Shown here in pieces: positions 33,796 through 42,980 of a stretch of DNA of 64,000 bases; the first letter of the stretch is position 1, and every line of letters begins with the position of its first letter. The stretch is from Beijerinckiaceae bacterium (lineage in GTDB: Bacteria; Pseudomonadota; Alphaproteobacteria; Rhizobiales; Beijerinckiaceae). The stretch spans positions 2,328,110 to 2,392,109 of the forward strand of contig JALJOM010000003.1 in the NCBI GenBank assembly GCA_024304885.1, read 5' to 3'. The translations under genes were made by a program, and so were the position numbers. The notes beneath the pieces were generated by a model. That model was not told where the DNA came from and made no database searches. It saw nothing but the letters and a program-made list of their open reading frames with translations.

Positions 33796-34674
33796 ATGTC
33801 GAGCCTTCTGACCAACAATTCCGCGATGACCGCCCTCGCCTCCCTCACGCAGACGCAGGCGAACCTGAGCAAGACCCAGAACGAGGTCGCGACCGGCCTG
33901 CGCATCGGGAGCGCCGCCGACAATGCCGCCTATTGGTCGATCGCGACCAAGATGAAGTCGAATGTCGGCGCCCTCGGCGCGGTCAATGATGCGCTCAGCA
34001 CGAGCAAGTCGATGGTCGACACCATGTCGTCGGCGATGAAGTCCGCGATCGACGTCGTGAACGTGATCAAGAACGATCTCGTCACTGCCTCCAATCCCGG
34101 TGCCGATCTGGCGAAGATCCAGACCGATATAGCGGCACAGCAGTCGCTGCTCGTCAGCATCGGCAGCTCGGCGGTCTTCAACGGCCAGAACTACCTGCAG
34201 ACGACCGGCGGCACGGTCAATCTCGTGACGTCCTACGATTCGACGAACGGGGTGAGCTTCCTCTCCTTGGATACAGCCAACACCGCCCTGTTCGATGCGA
34301 CGACAGGCGCGACCTCGGGCATCCTCGGAGCGAACGGCGCCGCCTTCAACACAGCCTCGATCCTCACCCTCGACATCTCGGCGGCGACCGCGGGCGATAT
34401 CGCCAACATGCTGACCGATGTCGAGACCGCCATCAGCTCGCTCACCACCGCGGCGAGCGAGCTCGGCGCCACGTCCACCAACCTCTCCACGCAGCAGACC
34501 TTCATCTCCAACCTGAGCGATTCGCTCACGACGGGTGTCGGCGCGCTGGTCGATGCCGACATGAACGAGGCCGCGACCAAGCTCGCCGCCTTGCAGGTCC
34601 AGCAGCAGCTGGGCGTGCAGGCTCTGAGCATCTCGAACGCCAACGCGCAGCTCATCCTGCAATTGTTCCGCTGA
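33796..34674 (+). CDS. Flagellin
   Basis: A 292-aa filament protein. The conserved N-terminal D0/D1 helices read TNNSAMTALASLTQTQANLS and NEVATGLRIGSAADNAAYWSIA; the C-terminal helix region is AATKLAALQVQQQLGVQALSISNANAQLILQLFR. The middle (about residues 110-210) is short, so the filament surface domain is small. It is exported by the flagellar apparatus without signal cleavage. ATG 33796 has AAGGGA 8 bases upstream. It is the only flagellin gene in the window; flaF and flbT, regulators of flagellin synthesis, lie 13 kb downstream. Confidence 0.95.
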   Translation: MSSLLTNNSAMTALASLTQTQANLSKTQNEVATGLRIGSAADNAAYWSIATKMKSNVGALGAVNDALSTSKSMVDTMSSAMKSAIDVVNVIKNDLVTASNPGADLAKIQTDIAAQQSLLVSIGSSAVFNGQNYLQTTGGTVNLVTSYDSTNGVSFLSLDTANTALFDATTGATSGILGANGAAFNTASILTLDISAATAGDIANMLTDVETAISSLTTAASELGATSTNLSTQQTFISNLSDSLTTGVGALVDADMNEAATKLAALQVQQQLGVQALSISNANAQLILQLFR

Positions 34675-34848
34675 TCCGCGGCCTCTCGAGACGGGGCTCG
34701 CACCGGCGTCGCGATCCCGCGGCCGGAACTAGACCATCGTCGAGACGGCCGCGTCACGATCGGGGCTCGGCCGCTCGCCTGACACCTCCAGGCAAGCTTG
34801 GTTGCTTAGCTTTCGCGCCAGGATTGCTGCGGGGGTTCGAGGCGAAGC

Positions 34849-36501
34849 ATGGTGGGACGAGAGCAGTTCGAGCGGCTCAAGGACAATCTCTCGAAGCTCG
34901 GCTCGCGGCGCCTGGTCGCCCTGGCCGTGATCGGCGTCGTGGTCTTCGCCGTGACGGGGTTCGCGGGCTTCTTCCTGAGCGGCCCGACGCTCGAGCCCCT
35001 CTATTCCGGGCTCGACCGGCAGGATGTCGGACGCATCGCCGCGGCCCTCAAGGAAGCCGGCATTTCCTTCGATGTGAGCGCCGGCGGCGACACCGTCCTC
35101 GTCCGCTTCGGCGACACGGCGCGCGCGCGCATGCTCCTCGCCGAGAAAGGGCTGCCGAACAGCCCGAACGCGGGCAACGAGCTCTTCGACAAGCTCGGCT
35201 CGCTCGGCCTCACCTCCTTCATGCAGGAGGTGACGCGGGTGCGCGCGCTCGAGGGCGAGCTCGCGCGCACGATCCAGCTCATGCGCGGGGTCAAGGCGGC
35301 CAGGGTCCATGTCGTCATGCCCGACCAAGGATCGTTCCGGCGCGCGCGACAACCGCCTTCGGCCTCGGTCGTCGTGCGCAGCGAGACGATCGATGACCAC
35401 GCGACGGCGAAGACCATCCGTCACCTGGTCGCGGCGGCGATCCCGGGAATGAGCATCGACGAGGTCACGGTGCTCAGCACCGACGGCGCGCTCCTCGCAG
35501 CCGGCAACGACCTCGGCGACACGGCGCCCGGCGGCATGCTCGCGCTCGAGAAGACCGTGTCGCGCGAGATCGTCGACAATATCCGCAAGACGCTCACCCC
35601 CTATCTCGGGCTGAAGAACTTCCAGATCAGCGTCGCCGCGCGGGTGAACACGGACAAGAGGCAGACCAACGAGACGATCTTCGATCCCGAATCGCGGGTC
35701 GAGCGCTCGGTTCGAATCACGAAGCAGAACCAAGTCTCGCAGAACTCGGCGAGCCAGGCGCCGACCACGGTCGAGCGCAACCTGCCGCAGCAGGAGCAAA
35801 AGCCGGCCGAGGACACGAAGCAAGCCAACGAGGAGAGCCAGAAGCGCGAGGAGCTCACCAACTACGAGCTCTCGTCGAAGACGATCTCGACGGTGAGCGG
35901 CGGCTACGCGATCGAGAACCTGTCGGTCGCCCTCCTCGTCAATCGTGCGAGCCTGACGGCGTCCCTCGGCGCGAATCCGACCGCCGAGGCGATCGAGCGG
36001 CACATGAGCGAGCTCGAGCAACTGGTCGCCTCGGCCGCGGGCGCACGCAAGGCGCGCGGCGATACGATCAAGATCTCGGCGGTCGACTTCCTGGAGGGCG
36101 ACAAGGAGCTTGAGCCGCAGCCCGCAGCCCCGCTCGCCGAGACGCTCCTGCGCCAGTCCGGCACGGTCCTCAACGCGCTGACCGTCCTCGCCGTCGCGGC
36201 GCTCCTGATCTGGTTCGGCGTCCGGCCGGCGACCCGAGCCCTGCTCGCCGCACCGGACCAGCGCCTCGACTCCCAGGAGGACTTCCCCGCCCTCGAGCAA
36301 TTGCCCGGTCTCGATCGAGGCGCTGGCGCGCCGCCGCAGCTCGCCGCTTGGGACAACGGCGGCGACGCGAGCTTGATCGAGGATCTCACCCGCGGTCCGC
36401 GACGGTCGCCGCAACGGCGCCTCGAGCAGATCGTGGAGCTCGACGAGGAGCAGGCGGCCGCGGTTCTAAGGCAATGGATGCATGCCGGAGAGCGGGCATG
36501 A
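34849..36501 (+). CDS. fliF: Flagellar MS-ring protein FliF
   Basis: A 550-aa inner-membrane ring protein on which the motor is built. Membrane segments are near residues 23-44 (LVALAVIGVVVFAVTGFAGF) and 440-460 (VLNALTVLAVAALLIWFGV). The periplasmic ring-building domains include EPLYSGLDRQDVGRIAAALKEAGI, AEKGLPNSPNAG, and ALEGELARTIQLMRGVKAARVHVVMP. The cytoplasmic C-terminus, which binds FliG, ends VELDEEQAAAVLRQWMHAGERA. Its stop overlaps the start of fliH (ATGA). Confidence 0.97.
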   Translation: MVGREQFERLKDNLSKLGSRRLVALAVIGVVVFAVTGFAGFFLSGPTLEPLYSGLDRQDVGRIAAALKEAGISFDVSAGGDTVLVRFGDTARARMLLAEKGLPNSPNAGNELFDKLGSLGLTSFMQEVTRVRALEGELARTIQLMRGVKAARVHVVMPDQGSFRRARQPPSASVVVRSETIDDHATAKTIRHLVAAAIPGMSIDEVTVLSTDGALLAAGNDLGDTAPGGMLALEKTVSREIVDNIRKTLTPYLGLKNFQISVAARVNTDKRQTNETIFDPESRVERSVRITKQNQVSQNSASQAPTTVERNLPQQEQKPAEDTKQANEESQKREELTNYELSSKTISTVSGGYAIENLSVALLVNRASLTASLGANPTAEAIERHMSELEQLVASAAGARKARGDTIKISAVDFLEGDKELEPQPAAPLAETLLRQSGTVLNALTVLAVAALLIWFGVRPATRALLAAPDQRLDSQEDFPALEQLPGLDRGAGAPPQLAAWDNGGDASLIEDLTRGPRRSPQRRLEQIVELDEEQAAAVLRQWMHAGERA

Positions 36502-37127
36502 TGGCGCGTTCCGTGGCCGATGTCCTGATCTCGTTCTCGGCTCGCGAGCCGGCCGCGGTCTGCGCCGAGATCGAGGCGACGGCCGACGCGGCTGGGCTCG
36601 ACCTGGAGGACGACGCCGAGGTACGCGAGCGCGCGATCGCTGCCGCCCGCGAGGAGGGCCTCGCGGAGGGCGCGGCGCTGGCCGCTTCGGCTCATGCCGA
36701 GGCCATCGCAGCCGAGCGGGGCGCCGCCGCCGCCAGGCTCGCCGCCGAGCGTGACCGCTGGGCGCGCGAGGAAGGCCGGATCCTCGCAGAAAAGCTCGCG
36801 CAGGGCCTCGCCGACATCGAGGCACGGATCTCCGCGCATACGGCACGTATCCTCTACGGCTTCCTCGCCGATCGGTTGATCGAGAGGGCGGCGCGCGAGC
36901 TCGCCCGAGCGATCCGTGGGATTCTCGCCGGTGCGGACGGCACGATCGTCGAGGTCACCGGTCCTGCGGACCTGGTTGCCACGCTACGCGAGGCGCTCGC
37001 CGAGGAGTCCGCCGCCATCGAATTCCGTCCGGACGCGTCGGCCGATGTCCGGGTCGTCTGCGACGAGACGCTCGTCGAGTCGCGGCTGTCGCTTTGGCTC
37101 GCGCGCCTTTCGTCCATAGTGGAGTGA
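36498..37127 (+). CDS. fliH: FliH-like flagellar export regulator
   Basis: A 209-aa soluble protein placed and shaped like FliH, the FliI-binding stator and inhibitor of the export ATPase. Residues about 45-110 are an Ala/Glu-rich helix (EEGLAEGAALAASAHAEAIAAERGAAAARLAAERDRW). The C-terminal globular half contains IEVRPDAS-like FRPDASADVRVVCDETLVESRLSLWLARL, the FliH/YscL-type end. ATG 36498 overlaps the fliF stop. The sequence is diverged, so the name rests on context and architecture. Confidence 0.75.
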   Translation: MMARSVADVLISFSAREPAAVCAEIEATADAAGLDLEDDAEVRERAIAAAREEGLAEGAALAASAHAEAIAAERGAAAARLAAERDRWAREEGRILAEKLAQGLADIEARISAHTARILYGFLADRLIERAARELARAIRGILAGADGTIVEVTGPADLVATLREALAEESAAIEFRPDASADVRVVCDETLVESRLSLWLARLSSIVE

Positions 37128-37130
37128 GCC

Positions 37131-38309
37131 GTGGCCGAGGAGAATCACCCGGAGATCGTGATCGTCAGGCGGCATGCGCGGCACGCCGAGGAGCATCACG
37201 GCGGCGCCTGGAAGATCGCCTTCGCCGATTTCATGACCGCGATGATGGCCCTGTTCCTGGTGCTGTGGCTGATCAGCTCGACGAGCGAGAAGGAGCGGCG
37301 GGCGGTCGCGCAATATTTCAATCCGGTCAAGCTCGTCGACATGACGACCCTCAAGAAGGGGTTCCACGAGCCCAAGGAAACCGAGATGGGATCGGGTCCC
37401 GCGTCCCAGCCGACATCGTCCGAACGGAGCACCCACGAATCCGAGCAGCGGGGGGTAGAGCCGGCGTCCGAGCCCGCGAAGGCCGAGCGAGCCGCGAGCC
37501 GCGCGGGTGCGAAGCCACCGCCCGACCCCGACGCGAGCCGTCGGGAGGCTCCACAACGGAAACGGCCGCAGGAAGCGGATCCCGCCGCGCAGGCCCCGCG
37601 ACCGACCGCACGACCTTTGCAGCCGGCTCCGGCGGCCCTCGTATCGGCATTCGCCGATCCGTTCGCCACGATTCCCGGCGAGCCCATGGCGGCGGCCGTG
37701 CCGGAGGCGGCCGACGGCCGGGACGAGGTCTCCGCCGAGCCGGCCGCGCCGCCGTCGGAAACGACGGGAACGATGCAGCGGCGCAGGCTTGCGCAGCGGG
37801 CCGGGGCAGCCGCCCCGCCGGCTCGAGGCGCGGAGCCCGAGGATACCGAGGTTGTCGCCTTGGCGTCGGAACTCATGGCCGGCGCGGATGCAGACCCGGG
37901 CAAGCAGTCTGCCCCCAAGCTCGAGGTGCGCTCGACGGACGAAGGCGTGCTCATCAGCCTCACCGACGCGATCGACTCCATGATGTTCGCGAGCGGCTCG
38001 GCCGAGCCCCGGCGCGAGACCATCGAGATGATGCAGAGGATCGCGCGGAGCCTCGCGACCCGCCAGGGCGGAATTGTCGTTCGCGGGCATACCGATTCGC
38101 GTCCCTATCGGTCGGGGACCTCGGACAACTGGCGGCTCTCCACGGCACGGGCGCACGCGGCGCGCGATGTCCTGGTGCGCGGCGGCCTCGCGGAAACCCG
38201 GATCGAGCGCGTCGAGGGCTATGCCGATCGGAACCCGAAGGTCCCAGCGGATCCGGCTGCGCCGGAAAATCGACGGATCGAAATCCTGCTGCGAAAGGGG
38301 AGCGAATGA
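37131..38309 (+). CDS. motB: Flagellar motor stator protein MotB
   Basis: A 392-aa stator subunit with one membrane helix and a periplasmic peptidoglycan-binding OmpA-like domain. The proton-carrying Asp is in IAFADFMTAMMALFLVLWLIS (about residue 33). A long Pro/Ala/Glu-rich linker (about residues 85-240) is typical of rhizobial MotB. The OmpA domain runs from LEVRSTDEGVLISL through VVRGHTDSRPYRSG, NWRLSTARAHAARDVL to PENRRIEILL. The start is GTG 37131, 3 bp after fliH, and its stop overlaps the motC start. Confidence 0.95.
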   Translation: MAEENHPEIVIVRRHARHAEEHHGGAWKIAFADFMTAMMALFLVLWLISSTSEKERRAVAQYFNPVKLVDMTTLKKGFHEPKETEMGSGPASQPTSSERSTHESEQRGVEPASEPAKAERAASRAGAKPPPDPDASRREAPQRKRPQEADPAAQAPRPTARPLQPAPAALVSAFADPFATIPGEPMAAAVPEAADGRDEVSAEPAAPPSETTGTMQRRRLAQRAGAAAPPARGAEPEDTEVVALASELMAGADADPGKQSAPKLEVRSTDEGVLISLTDAIDSMMFASGSAEPRRETIEMMQRIARSLATRQGGIVVRGHTDSRPYRSGTSDNWRLSTARAHAARDVLVRGGLAETRIERVEGYADRNPKVPADPAAPENRRIEILLRKGSE

Positions 38310-39745
38310 CGCGATCGGGGCTAGCTCGTGCCGGGGGCGACGCAGACCAGCGCGGCTTCCGGCGAGACCTGTTGCTCGGGACGAGTAACGCCGAGCACGT
38401 GCGCCACGCCCGCGATCCGCGCCGAGGCAGCGGGGCCGCGCCTCGTGCGAGCCGTCCGGTCGTCTCGTCGCGAGGCCAATCGCCCTCCGGCTTTCGGGAC
38501 AATGCCTTCGAGGGCGCGCTCCGCTCGGTCGCCGCCGGGATCGTGCTGCTGCTCGCAATGGGCTCGACGTGCAGCGGCGCGGGGCCGAGCCCGGCGTCCC
38601 CGCTTGCGCCGAGTGCCAAGGGCTCCGCGCAGCCTTTCGAGTTCGTTCGGACCCTCGAATCCCTTCAGGACCAGATCGCGCTCGGCAACGGTGAAGCTCG
38701 GGCGAAGCTGCCGAGCCTCATGGGACAGATCGCGGCGGTGATCCGCGCGGCCGAGCCGGAAGCTTGGAACGATCCGCGGAATCTGCGCGCAGTGATCGTC
38801 TATGCCGCGAGCGGCGGACATTCGCGCGCCATACGCGCGGTCGCCGAGCTCAGGGTCGCCCGGGGCGAGATGAAGGACTTGCTCGAAGGCATCCTCGCCT
38901 ATGTCGAGGGACGGGAGGCACGAGCGAAGCAAATTCTCCTGCCGGTCGAGGCCATGACCCTGCCCGTACCCTTGGCAGGTCATGTCGCGCTGGTGCAAGC
39001 GAACCTCCTCGCCAAGGAGGACCCTCGCGAGGCGATGCGGCTCCTCGCGCGCGCCCGCGTGCTCGCGCCGGGAACGCTGATCGAGGAGGCGGCGCTCCGT
39101 AAGGAGATCTTCCTCGCGGATCAAGCCGGCGACCTCGAGTCCTTCGCAAACCTCTCCAAGCAATATCTTCGCCGCTTCGACAGGTCCGCCTATGCCGAGA
39201 ACTTCCGGCAAAGGTTCAAGGCTGCCGTGGTCAGGTTCGGCCTGACGAGCGATCCTGCCCGGTTCGCGATGCTCGAGACGGCACTGGCCGCTCTCGAGCC
39301 CGACGAGGAGCTGCGGCTCCTGCTGGCGACAGCGCGGTCCGGTCTTGTCGCCGGCGCGATCGAGCCGGCACGGCACGCCGTCGGGAAGGCTACGGCCATG
39401 GCGAGGGACGGAACCGCCGAGGCCTCGCGTGCGATTCTCTACGCCGCCGCGATGCGTGTCTTGACCGGCGAGATCGATGCGGGCCTCTCCGACCTCCGAT
39501 CCCTCGATACCACCGCCTTGGCGAAGCCGGATACGGAGCTCGCGCAAGCCGTCCGCACGATAGCTTCGGACATTCGTGCCGAGCCGACGCAGGAGCAGCC
39601 GAGCGGCGCCGCGCCGAACCCGGCCGACGAGGCTCTGCCCGCGGGCCCTGAACGTCAAGCGAGCGAGTCGGCCGCCACGATGATCCAGCGGGCCGAATCG
39701 GCACTGAGAGAGGCGGGAACGCTGCTCGAAAGGAAAAGGCTTTGA
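38306..39745 (+). CDS. motC: Periplasmic motor protein MotC
   Basis: A 479-aa protein of the rhizobial MotC family, which acts in the periplasm on the MotB linker and depends on the MotE chaperone. A hydrophobic segment at about residues 73-88 (SVAAGIVLLLAMGSTCSGAG) would be the export signal, which puts an unusually long basic 70-residue stretch before it. An internal start could be the real one. The remainder is helical and TPR-like (EFVRTLESLQDQIALGNGEARAKLP through NLSKQYLRRFDRSAYAENFRQRF). ATG 38306 overlaps the motB stop. Confidence 0.88.
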   Translation: MTRSGLARAGGDADQRGFRRDLLLGTSNAEHVRHARDPRRGSGAAPRASRPVVSSRGQSPSGFRDNAFEGALRSVAAGIVLLLAMGSTCSGAGPSPASPLAPSAKGSAQPFEFVRTLESLQDQIALGNGEARAKLPSLMGQIAAVIRAAEPEAWNDPRNLRAVIVYAASGGHSRAIRAVAELRVARGEMKDLLEGILAYVEGREARAKQILLPVEAMTLPVPLAGHVALVQANLLAKEDPREAMRLLARARVLAPGTLIEEAALRKEIFLADQAGDLESFANLSKQYLRRFDRSAYAENFRQRFKAAVVRFGLTSDPARFAMLETALAALEPDEELRLLLATARSGLVAGAIEPARHAVGKATAMARDGTAEASRAILYAAAMRVLTGEIDAGLSDLRSLDTTALAKPDTELAQAVRTIASDIRAEPTQEQPSGAAPNPADEALPAGPERQASESAATMIQRAESALREAGTLLERKRL

Positions 39746-41364
39746 CTGGCCTCGACGGGCTTGCCGGCAGCCGCAATGCCGTGTCGGAACGGTCCACGAT
39801 GGCGCCGATCTCGGCCGCAAAGGGCGGCAGCGGCTCCGAGCCGCGCCCACATGCCGACGACGCCAGCGCCTTCGACGGCATCCTGTCCGACCTGTCGCGA
39901 CCCGACGATCCAGGCTCGGGTTCGTCGAGCTCGGCGCAAGCCGGCGAAGCCGCGAAGAGCCCGACCATTTCCGCTCGCGGTCTCCCCGACCTCGGAGCGG
40001 GAGGGCCGAGGGCGGCGAGCGGGCCAGAAGCTTCTCTCGCGGTCTTCGTGGACCGTGTCGCGGGCACGGTCGCTCGGTCGCCGAGCGGAGAGCCGGGTTC
40101 CTCGACCGGCGCCCCCGCGGCGCCATGGCCCGGGGCCGAGGTCGGTCCCGAAGCCCCCGTCTCGATCTTCGTGGACCGCGTCGCCGGCACGTCCGGCCGG
40201 ACGCCGGGCAGAGAGCCGGCGTCCGCGGCCGGCGCCCATGCGGCGGCATTGCTCGAGGTACCCGAGAGCGAGGCCGGGAGCCTAGGCTCAGCCAGCGGGC
40301 CGAGAACGGCCGATGGTCCCGAGCCTTCGGTCGCGGTGCTCGTCGATCGAGCCGTTGGCACCTCGCGCCGGTCGGACGACGGCATTCTCCCTTCCCGGGC
40401 CGGCGAGCTCGGCCAAGCCCTCCGGGGCGCACGGGAGGACGAGCCGAGGCTACAAAGCGACGCCGGCGCGCGAAGGGACGTCGCGTTCGGAACGCGCGAG
40501 GCTCCACGACGTCGTCTCGGCATCCACGGTTCCGCGGATCCTGTCGGCGACCTCGCGGGCTCGCTGCCGGAGCGCGGGGCCGGTCCCGATCCCTCGGCGG
40601 CGGCCGGGGTTTCCGCGGCGGCATCGATCGTCGGGCTGCCGTACTCCATGTCGGCTCAGGAGCGATCCGGCGATGCGCGAGCAGGGACAGAACCGTCTCG
40701 CGACACGAGCACGAGCGAGCCAGCGCCGCGTCTCGGGACGCCGATCCCCGGGGAGGCGGCATCAGGTCCGCGAGGCCCGGATCGGCCGGATCGCTCGATA
40801 CCCGAGGAAACCGAAAGTGACCGCGAGGTCTCGTGGCCGGCAACAGCGATCGGACCGGCCCGAGAGCGTGCTCGAGGTGTCGCGACGCCCGGATTCCTCG
40901 AGCCGGTTGCCCACATCGGAGAGGAACGTCTATCGCTGCGGGCTCCGGCGCGGGAAACGGTCATCGTTCTCGCCGCGGAGACGCATTTCCCGCCTGCGGC
41001 CCTCCCTTCTCCGATCGATCAGATTTTTCGAAGTGTCGCCGCCGATCTCGACACGGCGCTCGCGCCGGACGATCCGGGCCACATGCCGGAAGCGGCAACC
41101 GCTGCCGGCGAGGCTCGCGACGCCTCGGCAACTTGCCTCAGGACCCTCACAGTGCTGCTCGAGCCGGCCAATCTCGGCACGGTGACGATCAAGCTGCGCC
41201 TCTCCGGGACGAATCTCGGGCTCGAGATCGAGGCGGACGAGGCCGAGACGACGCGCCTGATCGGACGCAGCCGGCCGGCCCTCGCGGAGAAGTTGCGCGC
41301 GCTCGGCATGTCGATCGATGACATCGAGGTCTGCGATGTCGCAAGGCCGCGGCGCTTCCCGTGA
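39742..41364 (+). CDS. fliK: Flagellar hook-length control protein FliK
   Basis: A 540-aa protein formerly named MotD in rhizobia; it acts as a molecular ruler and tells FlhB to switch export specificity. The start is TTG 39742, overlapping the motC stop (TTGA). The middle is low-complexity, rich in Ala, Pro, Ser and Arg, and carries a threefold motif FVDRVAGT, FVDRVAGT, LVDRAVGT at about residues 102, 142 and 199. The folded C-terminal FliK domain (about 445-535) is TVLLEPANLGTVTIKLRLSGTNLGLEIEADEAETTRLI...LAEKLRALGMSIDDIEV. Its stop overlaps the next open frame (GTGA). Confidence 0.9.
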   Translation: MTGLDGLAGSRNAVSERSTMAPISAAKGGSGSEPRPHADDASAFDGILSDLSRPDDPGSGSSSSAQAGEAAKSPTISARGLPDLGAGGPRAASGPEASLAVFVDRVAGTVARSPSGEPGSSTGAPAAPWPGAEVGPEAPVSIFVDRVAGTSGRTPGREPASAAGAHAAALLEVPESEAGSLGSASGPRTADGPEPSVAVLVDRAVGTSRRSDDGILPSRAGELGQALRGAREDEPRLQSDAGARRDVAFGTREAPRRRLGIHGSADPVGDLAGSLPERGAGPDPSAAAGVSAAASIVGLPYSMSAQERSGDARAGTEPSRDTSTSEPAPRLGTPIPGEAASGPRGPDRPDRSIPEETESDREVSWPATAIGPARERARGVATPGFLEPVAHIGEERLSLRAPARETVIVLAAETHFPPAALPSPIDQIFRSVAADLDTALAPDDPGHMPEAATAAGEARDASATCLRTLTVLLEPANLGTVTIKLRLSGTNLGLEIEADEAETTRLIGRSRPALAEKLRALGMSIDDIEVCDVARPRRFP

Positions 41365-41468
41365 TCCCCGACCGTCGGCCTCGGAGCCCCGCCTTCCCAC
41401 CCGAGGACCGCGCCGGGGCGCGAAGTGTCGAGAACCCGAGCACGGCCTCGAGGAAGGCCGAGCGAACC

Positions 41469-42119
41469 ATGCCGATGCGCCGAATCACGACCTCGCATGC
41501 GACCGAACAGGAGAGCCGCAGCAGGATCGCTCTGCGTCGCATCGCGATCGGCCGGTCATGGAGAACGTGCCTCGCCGCGCTCGTCCTCGCCAAGGTTCTG
41601 CTTTTCCACGGTCCGGCCGAGGCCGATCCGGCCCAGGTCTGCGAGCGGGAGATGATTCGCGCGGCACGCGCCCATGGCGTTCCGCTCGCCGTCCTTTACG
41701 CGATCGGGATGACCGAGACGGGGCGCCGTGGGTCGCTGAACCCCTACGCGCTGAATATCGAGGGCCCGTCCTTCTTCCCGGCGACTCTCGCGGAAGCCTC
41801 GGATCGGCTCGCCGCTGCGCGCAGACGAGGTGCGAAGCTGATCGACGTGGGCTGCATGCAGATCAACTACCACTACCATGGCGAGCATTTCGCTTCGCCG
41901 GAGGCCATGTTCGACCCGCGCGCGAACGTGACCTATGCCGCACGGTTCCTGAAGCAGCTCGAAGCACGCGAGAAGAGCTGGACCCTCGCCGCGGCCCGCT
42001 ATCATGCCGGGCCGACCAACACCCCGGCCCAAAAACGCTATGTCTGCCAGGTCATTACGAACATGGTCGCGAGCGGGTTCGGCTCCTGGACCCCGAGCGC
42101 GCTCGCCTTCTGCCGATGA
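41469..42119 (+). CDS. Exported lytic transglycosylase (SLT-type) of the flagellar locus
   Basis: A 216-aa exported protein with a transglycosylase SLT-like fold, expected to cut peptidoglycan glycan strands; here probably to let the rod pass, since FlgJ with its own hydrolase is not seen. The signal anchor is WRTCLAALVLAKVLLFHGPAEA (about residues 33-54). Catalytic Glu is likely in IGMTETGRRGSLNPYALN, followed by DVGCMQINYHYHGEHF and AARYHAGPTN, the usual SLT order. ATG 41469 is preferred for a normal-length signal; a GTG at 41361 overlapping the fliK stop would add 36 residues. Confidence 0.85.
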   Translation: MPMRRITTSHATEQESRSRIALRRIAIGRSWRTCLAALVLAKVLLFHGPAEADPAQVCEREMIRAARAHGVPLAVLYAIGMTETGRRGSLNPYALNIEGPSFFPATLAEASDRLAAARRRGAKLIDVGCMQINYHYHGEHFASPEAMFDPRANVTYAARFLKQLEAREKSWTLAAARYHAGPTNTPAQKRYVCQVITNMVASGFGSWTPSALAFCR

Positions 42120-42190
42120 GCGGCCGCGCGGCGCGCAATATCGCCTTCGACGCGAAACTCGGGCTCTAGATCGAGAAACGCGAAAAATAC

Positions 42191-42202
42191 AACCTATAGG
42201 TT
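42191..42202. promoter_or_regulatory. Palindrome AACCTATAGGTT upstream of ftcR
   Basis: This is a perfect 12-bp inverted repeat in AT-rich DNA, just upstream of the inferred -35 box of ftcR. The position suits an activator or repressor site, but no factor is known to me. Confidence 0.4.
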
Positions 42203-42211
42203 AATTTTTTG

Positions 42212-42240
42212 TTGACTATGAACTGATGGTTGACGATACT
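42212..42240 (+). promoter_or_regulatory. Sigma-70-like promoter of ftcR
   Basis: It has TTGACT at 42212-42217 and GATACT at 42235-42240 with a 17-bp spacer, in unusually AT-rich sequence preceded by an A/T-rich run (42180-42210). A start site near 42247 would leave a leader of about 29 bases before ftcR. Inferred from consensus only. Confidence 0.6.
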
Positions 42241-42275
42241 CGATTTATGATGAACGCCGAGCAGGGGCCTTCAAG

Positions 42276-42980
42276 ATGCTAGTCATCATCGACGAACGAG
42301 AAATGGTCACGACCGGGTACAAATGCCGATTCGGGAGCGAGGGAGTCGCCTCGGCCGGATTTTGCCCCGACGAGTTTCGCGACTGGGTCACGAGCGCGGC
42401 CGACGTGGACGTCGTCGCGGTGGAGGCCTTCCTGCTCGGCGATTGCCGCGACCGTCGGACCCTTCCGAGAATCATCCGGGAGCGGTCGCAGGCTCCGGTC
42501 ATCGCGATGAACGACGCGCCCTCGCTCGAGCAGACCCTCGAGCTCTTCGCGGCAGGGGTCGATGACGTGGTCCGCAAGCCGATCCACGTGCGCGAAATCC
42601 TGGCGCGTGTCGGTGCGATCAAGCGGCGCCACGATCACGAGCCGACGTCCGCGGTGGTGGGCGAACTGCACGTGTATTTCGACGGCCGCGATCCGGAGGT
42701 CGCAGGCAGCGTCCTGCCTCTGCCGCGCCGGGAGCGGCGGATTCTCGAATACCTCGTCACCAACCGCGGTCGACGGGTCAGCAAGTCCCAGATCTTCAAC
42801 TCGATTTACGGGATTTTCGACGAGAACGTCGAGGAAAACGTGGTCGAGAGCCATATCAGCAAGCTGCGCAAGAAGCTGCGCCGGCAGCTCGGATATGATC
42901 CGATCAGCTCGGTCCGCTATCTCGGCTATCGCCTGGACGAATGTGCCTCGCGAGAGACAGCTCGTGAGGAATTGCGGTAA
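42276..42980 (+). CDS. ftcR: FtcR/Rem-like flagellar master response regulator
   Basis: A 234-aa OmpR-type two-domain protein matching FtcR of Brucella and Rem of Sinorhizobium, the activator of flagellar genes. The receiver-like domain covers residues 1-118. The position expected to hold the phosphoacceptor Asp reads DVVAVEAF, with Glu50, so phosphorylation at the usual site seems impossible. The winged-helix DNA-binding domain (about 145-230) is [46 protein letters not shown] and [12 protein letters not shown] 42276 has AGGGG 8 bases upstream. It stands alone between two flagellar operons. Confidence 0.9.
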   Translation: MLVIIDEREMVTTGYKCRFGSEGVASAGFCPDEFRDWVTSAADVDVVAVEAFLLGDCRDRRTLPRIIRERSQAPVIAMNDAPSLEQTLELFAAGVDDVVRKPIHVREILARVGAIKRRHDHEPTSAVVGELHVYFDGRDPEVAGSVLPLPRRERRILEYLVTNRGRRVSKSQIFNSIYGIFDENVEENVVESHISKLRKKLRRQLGYDPISSVRYLGYRLDECASRETAREELR

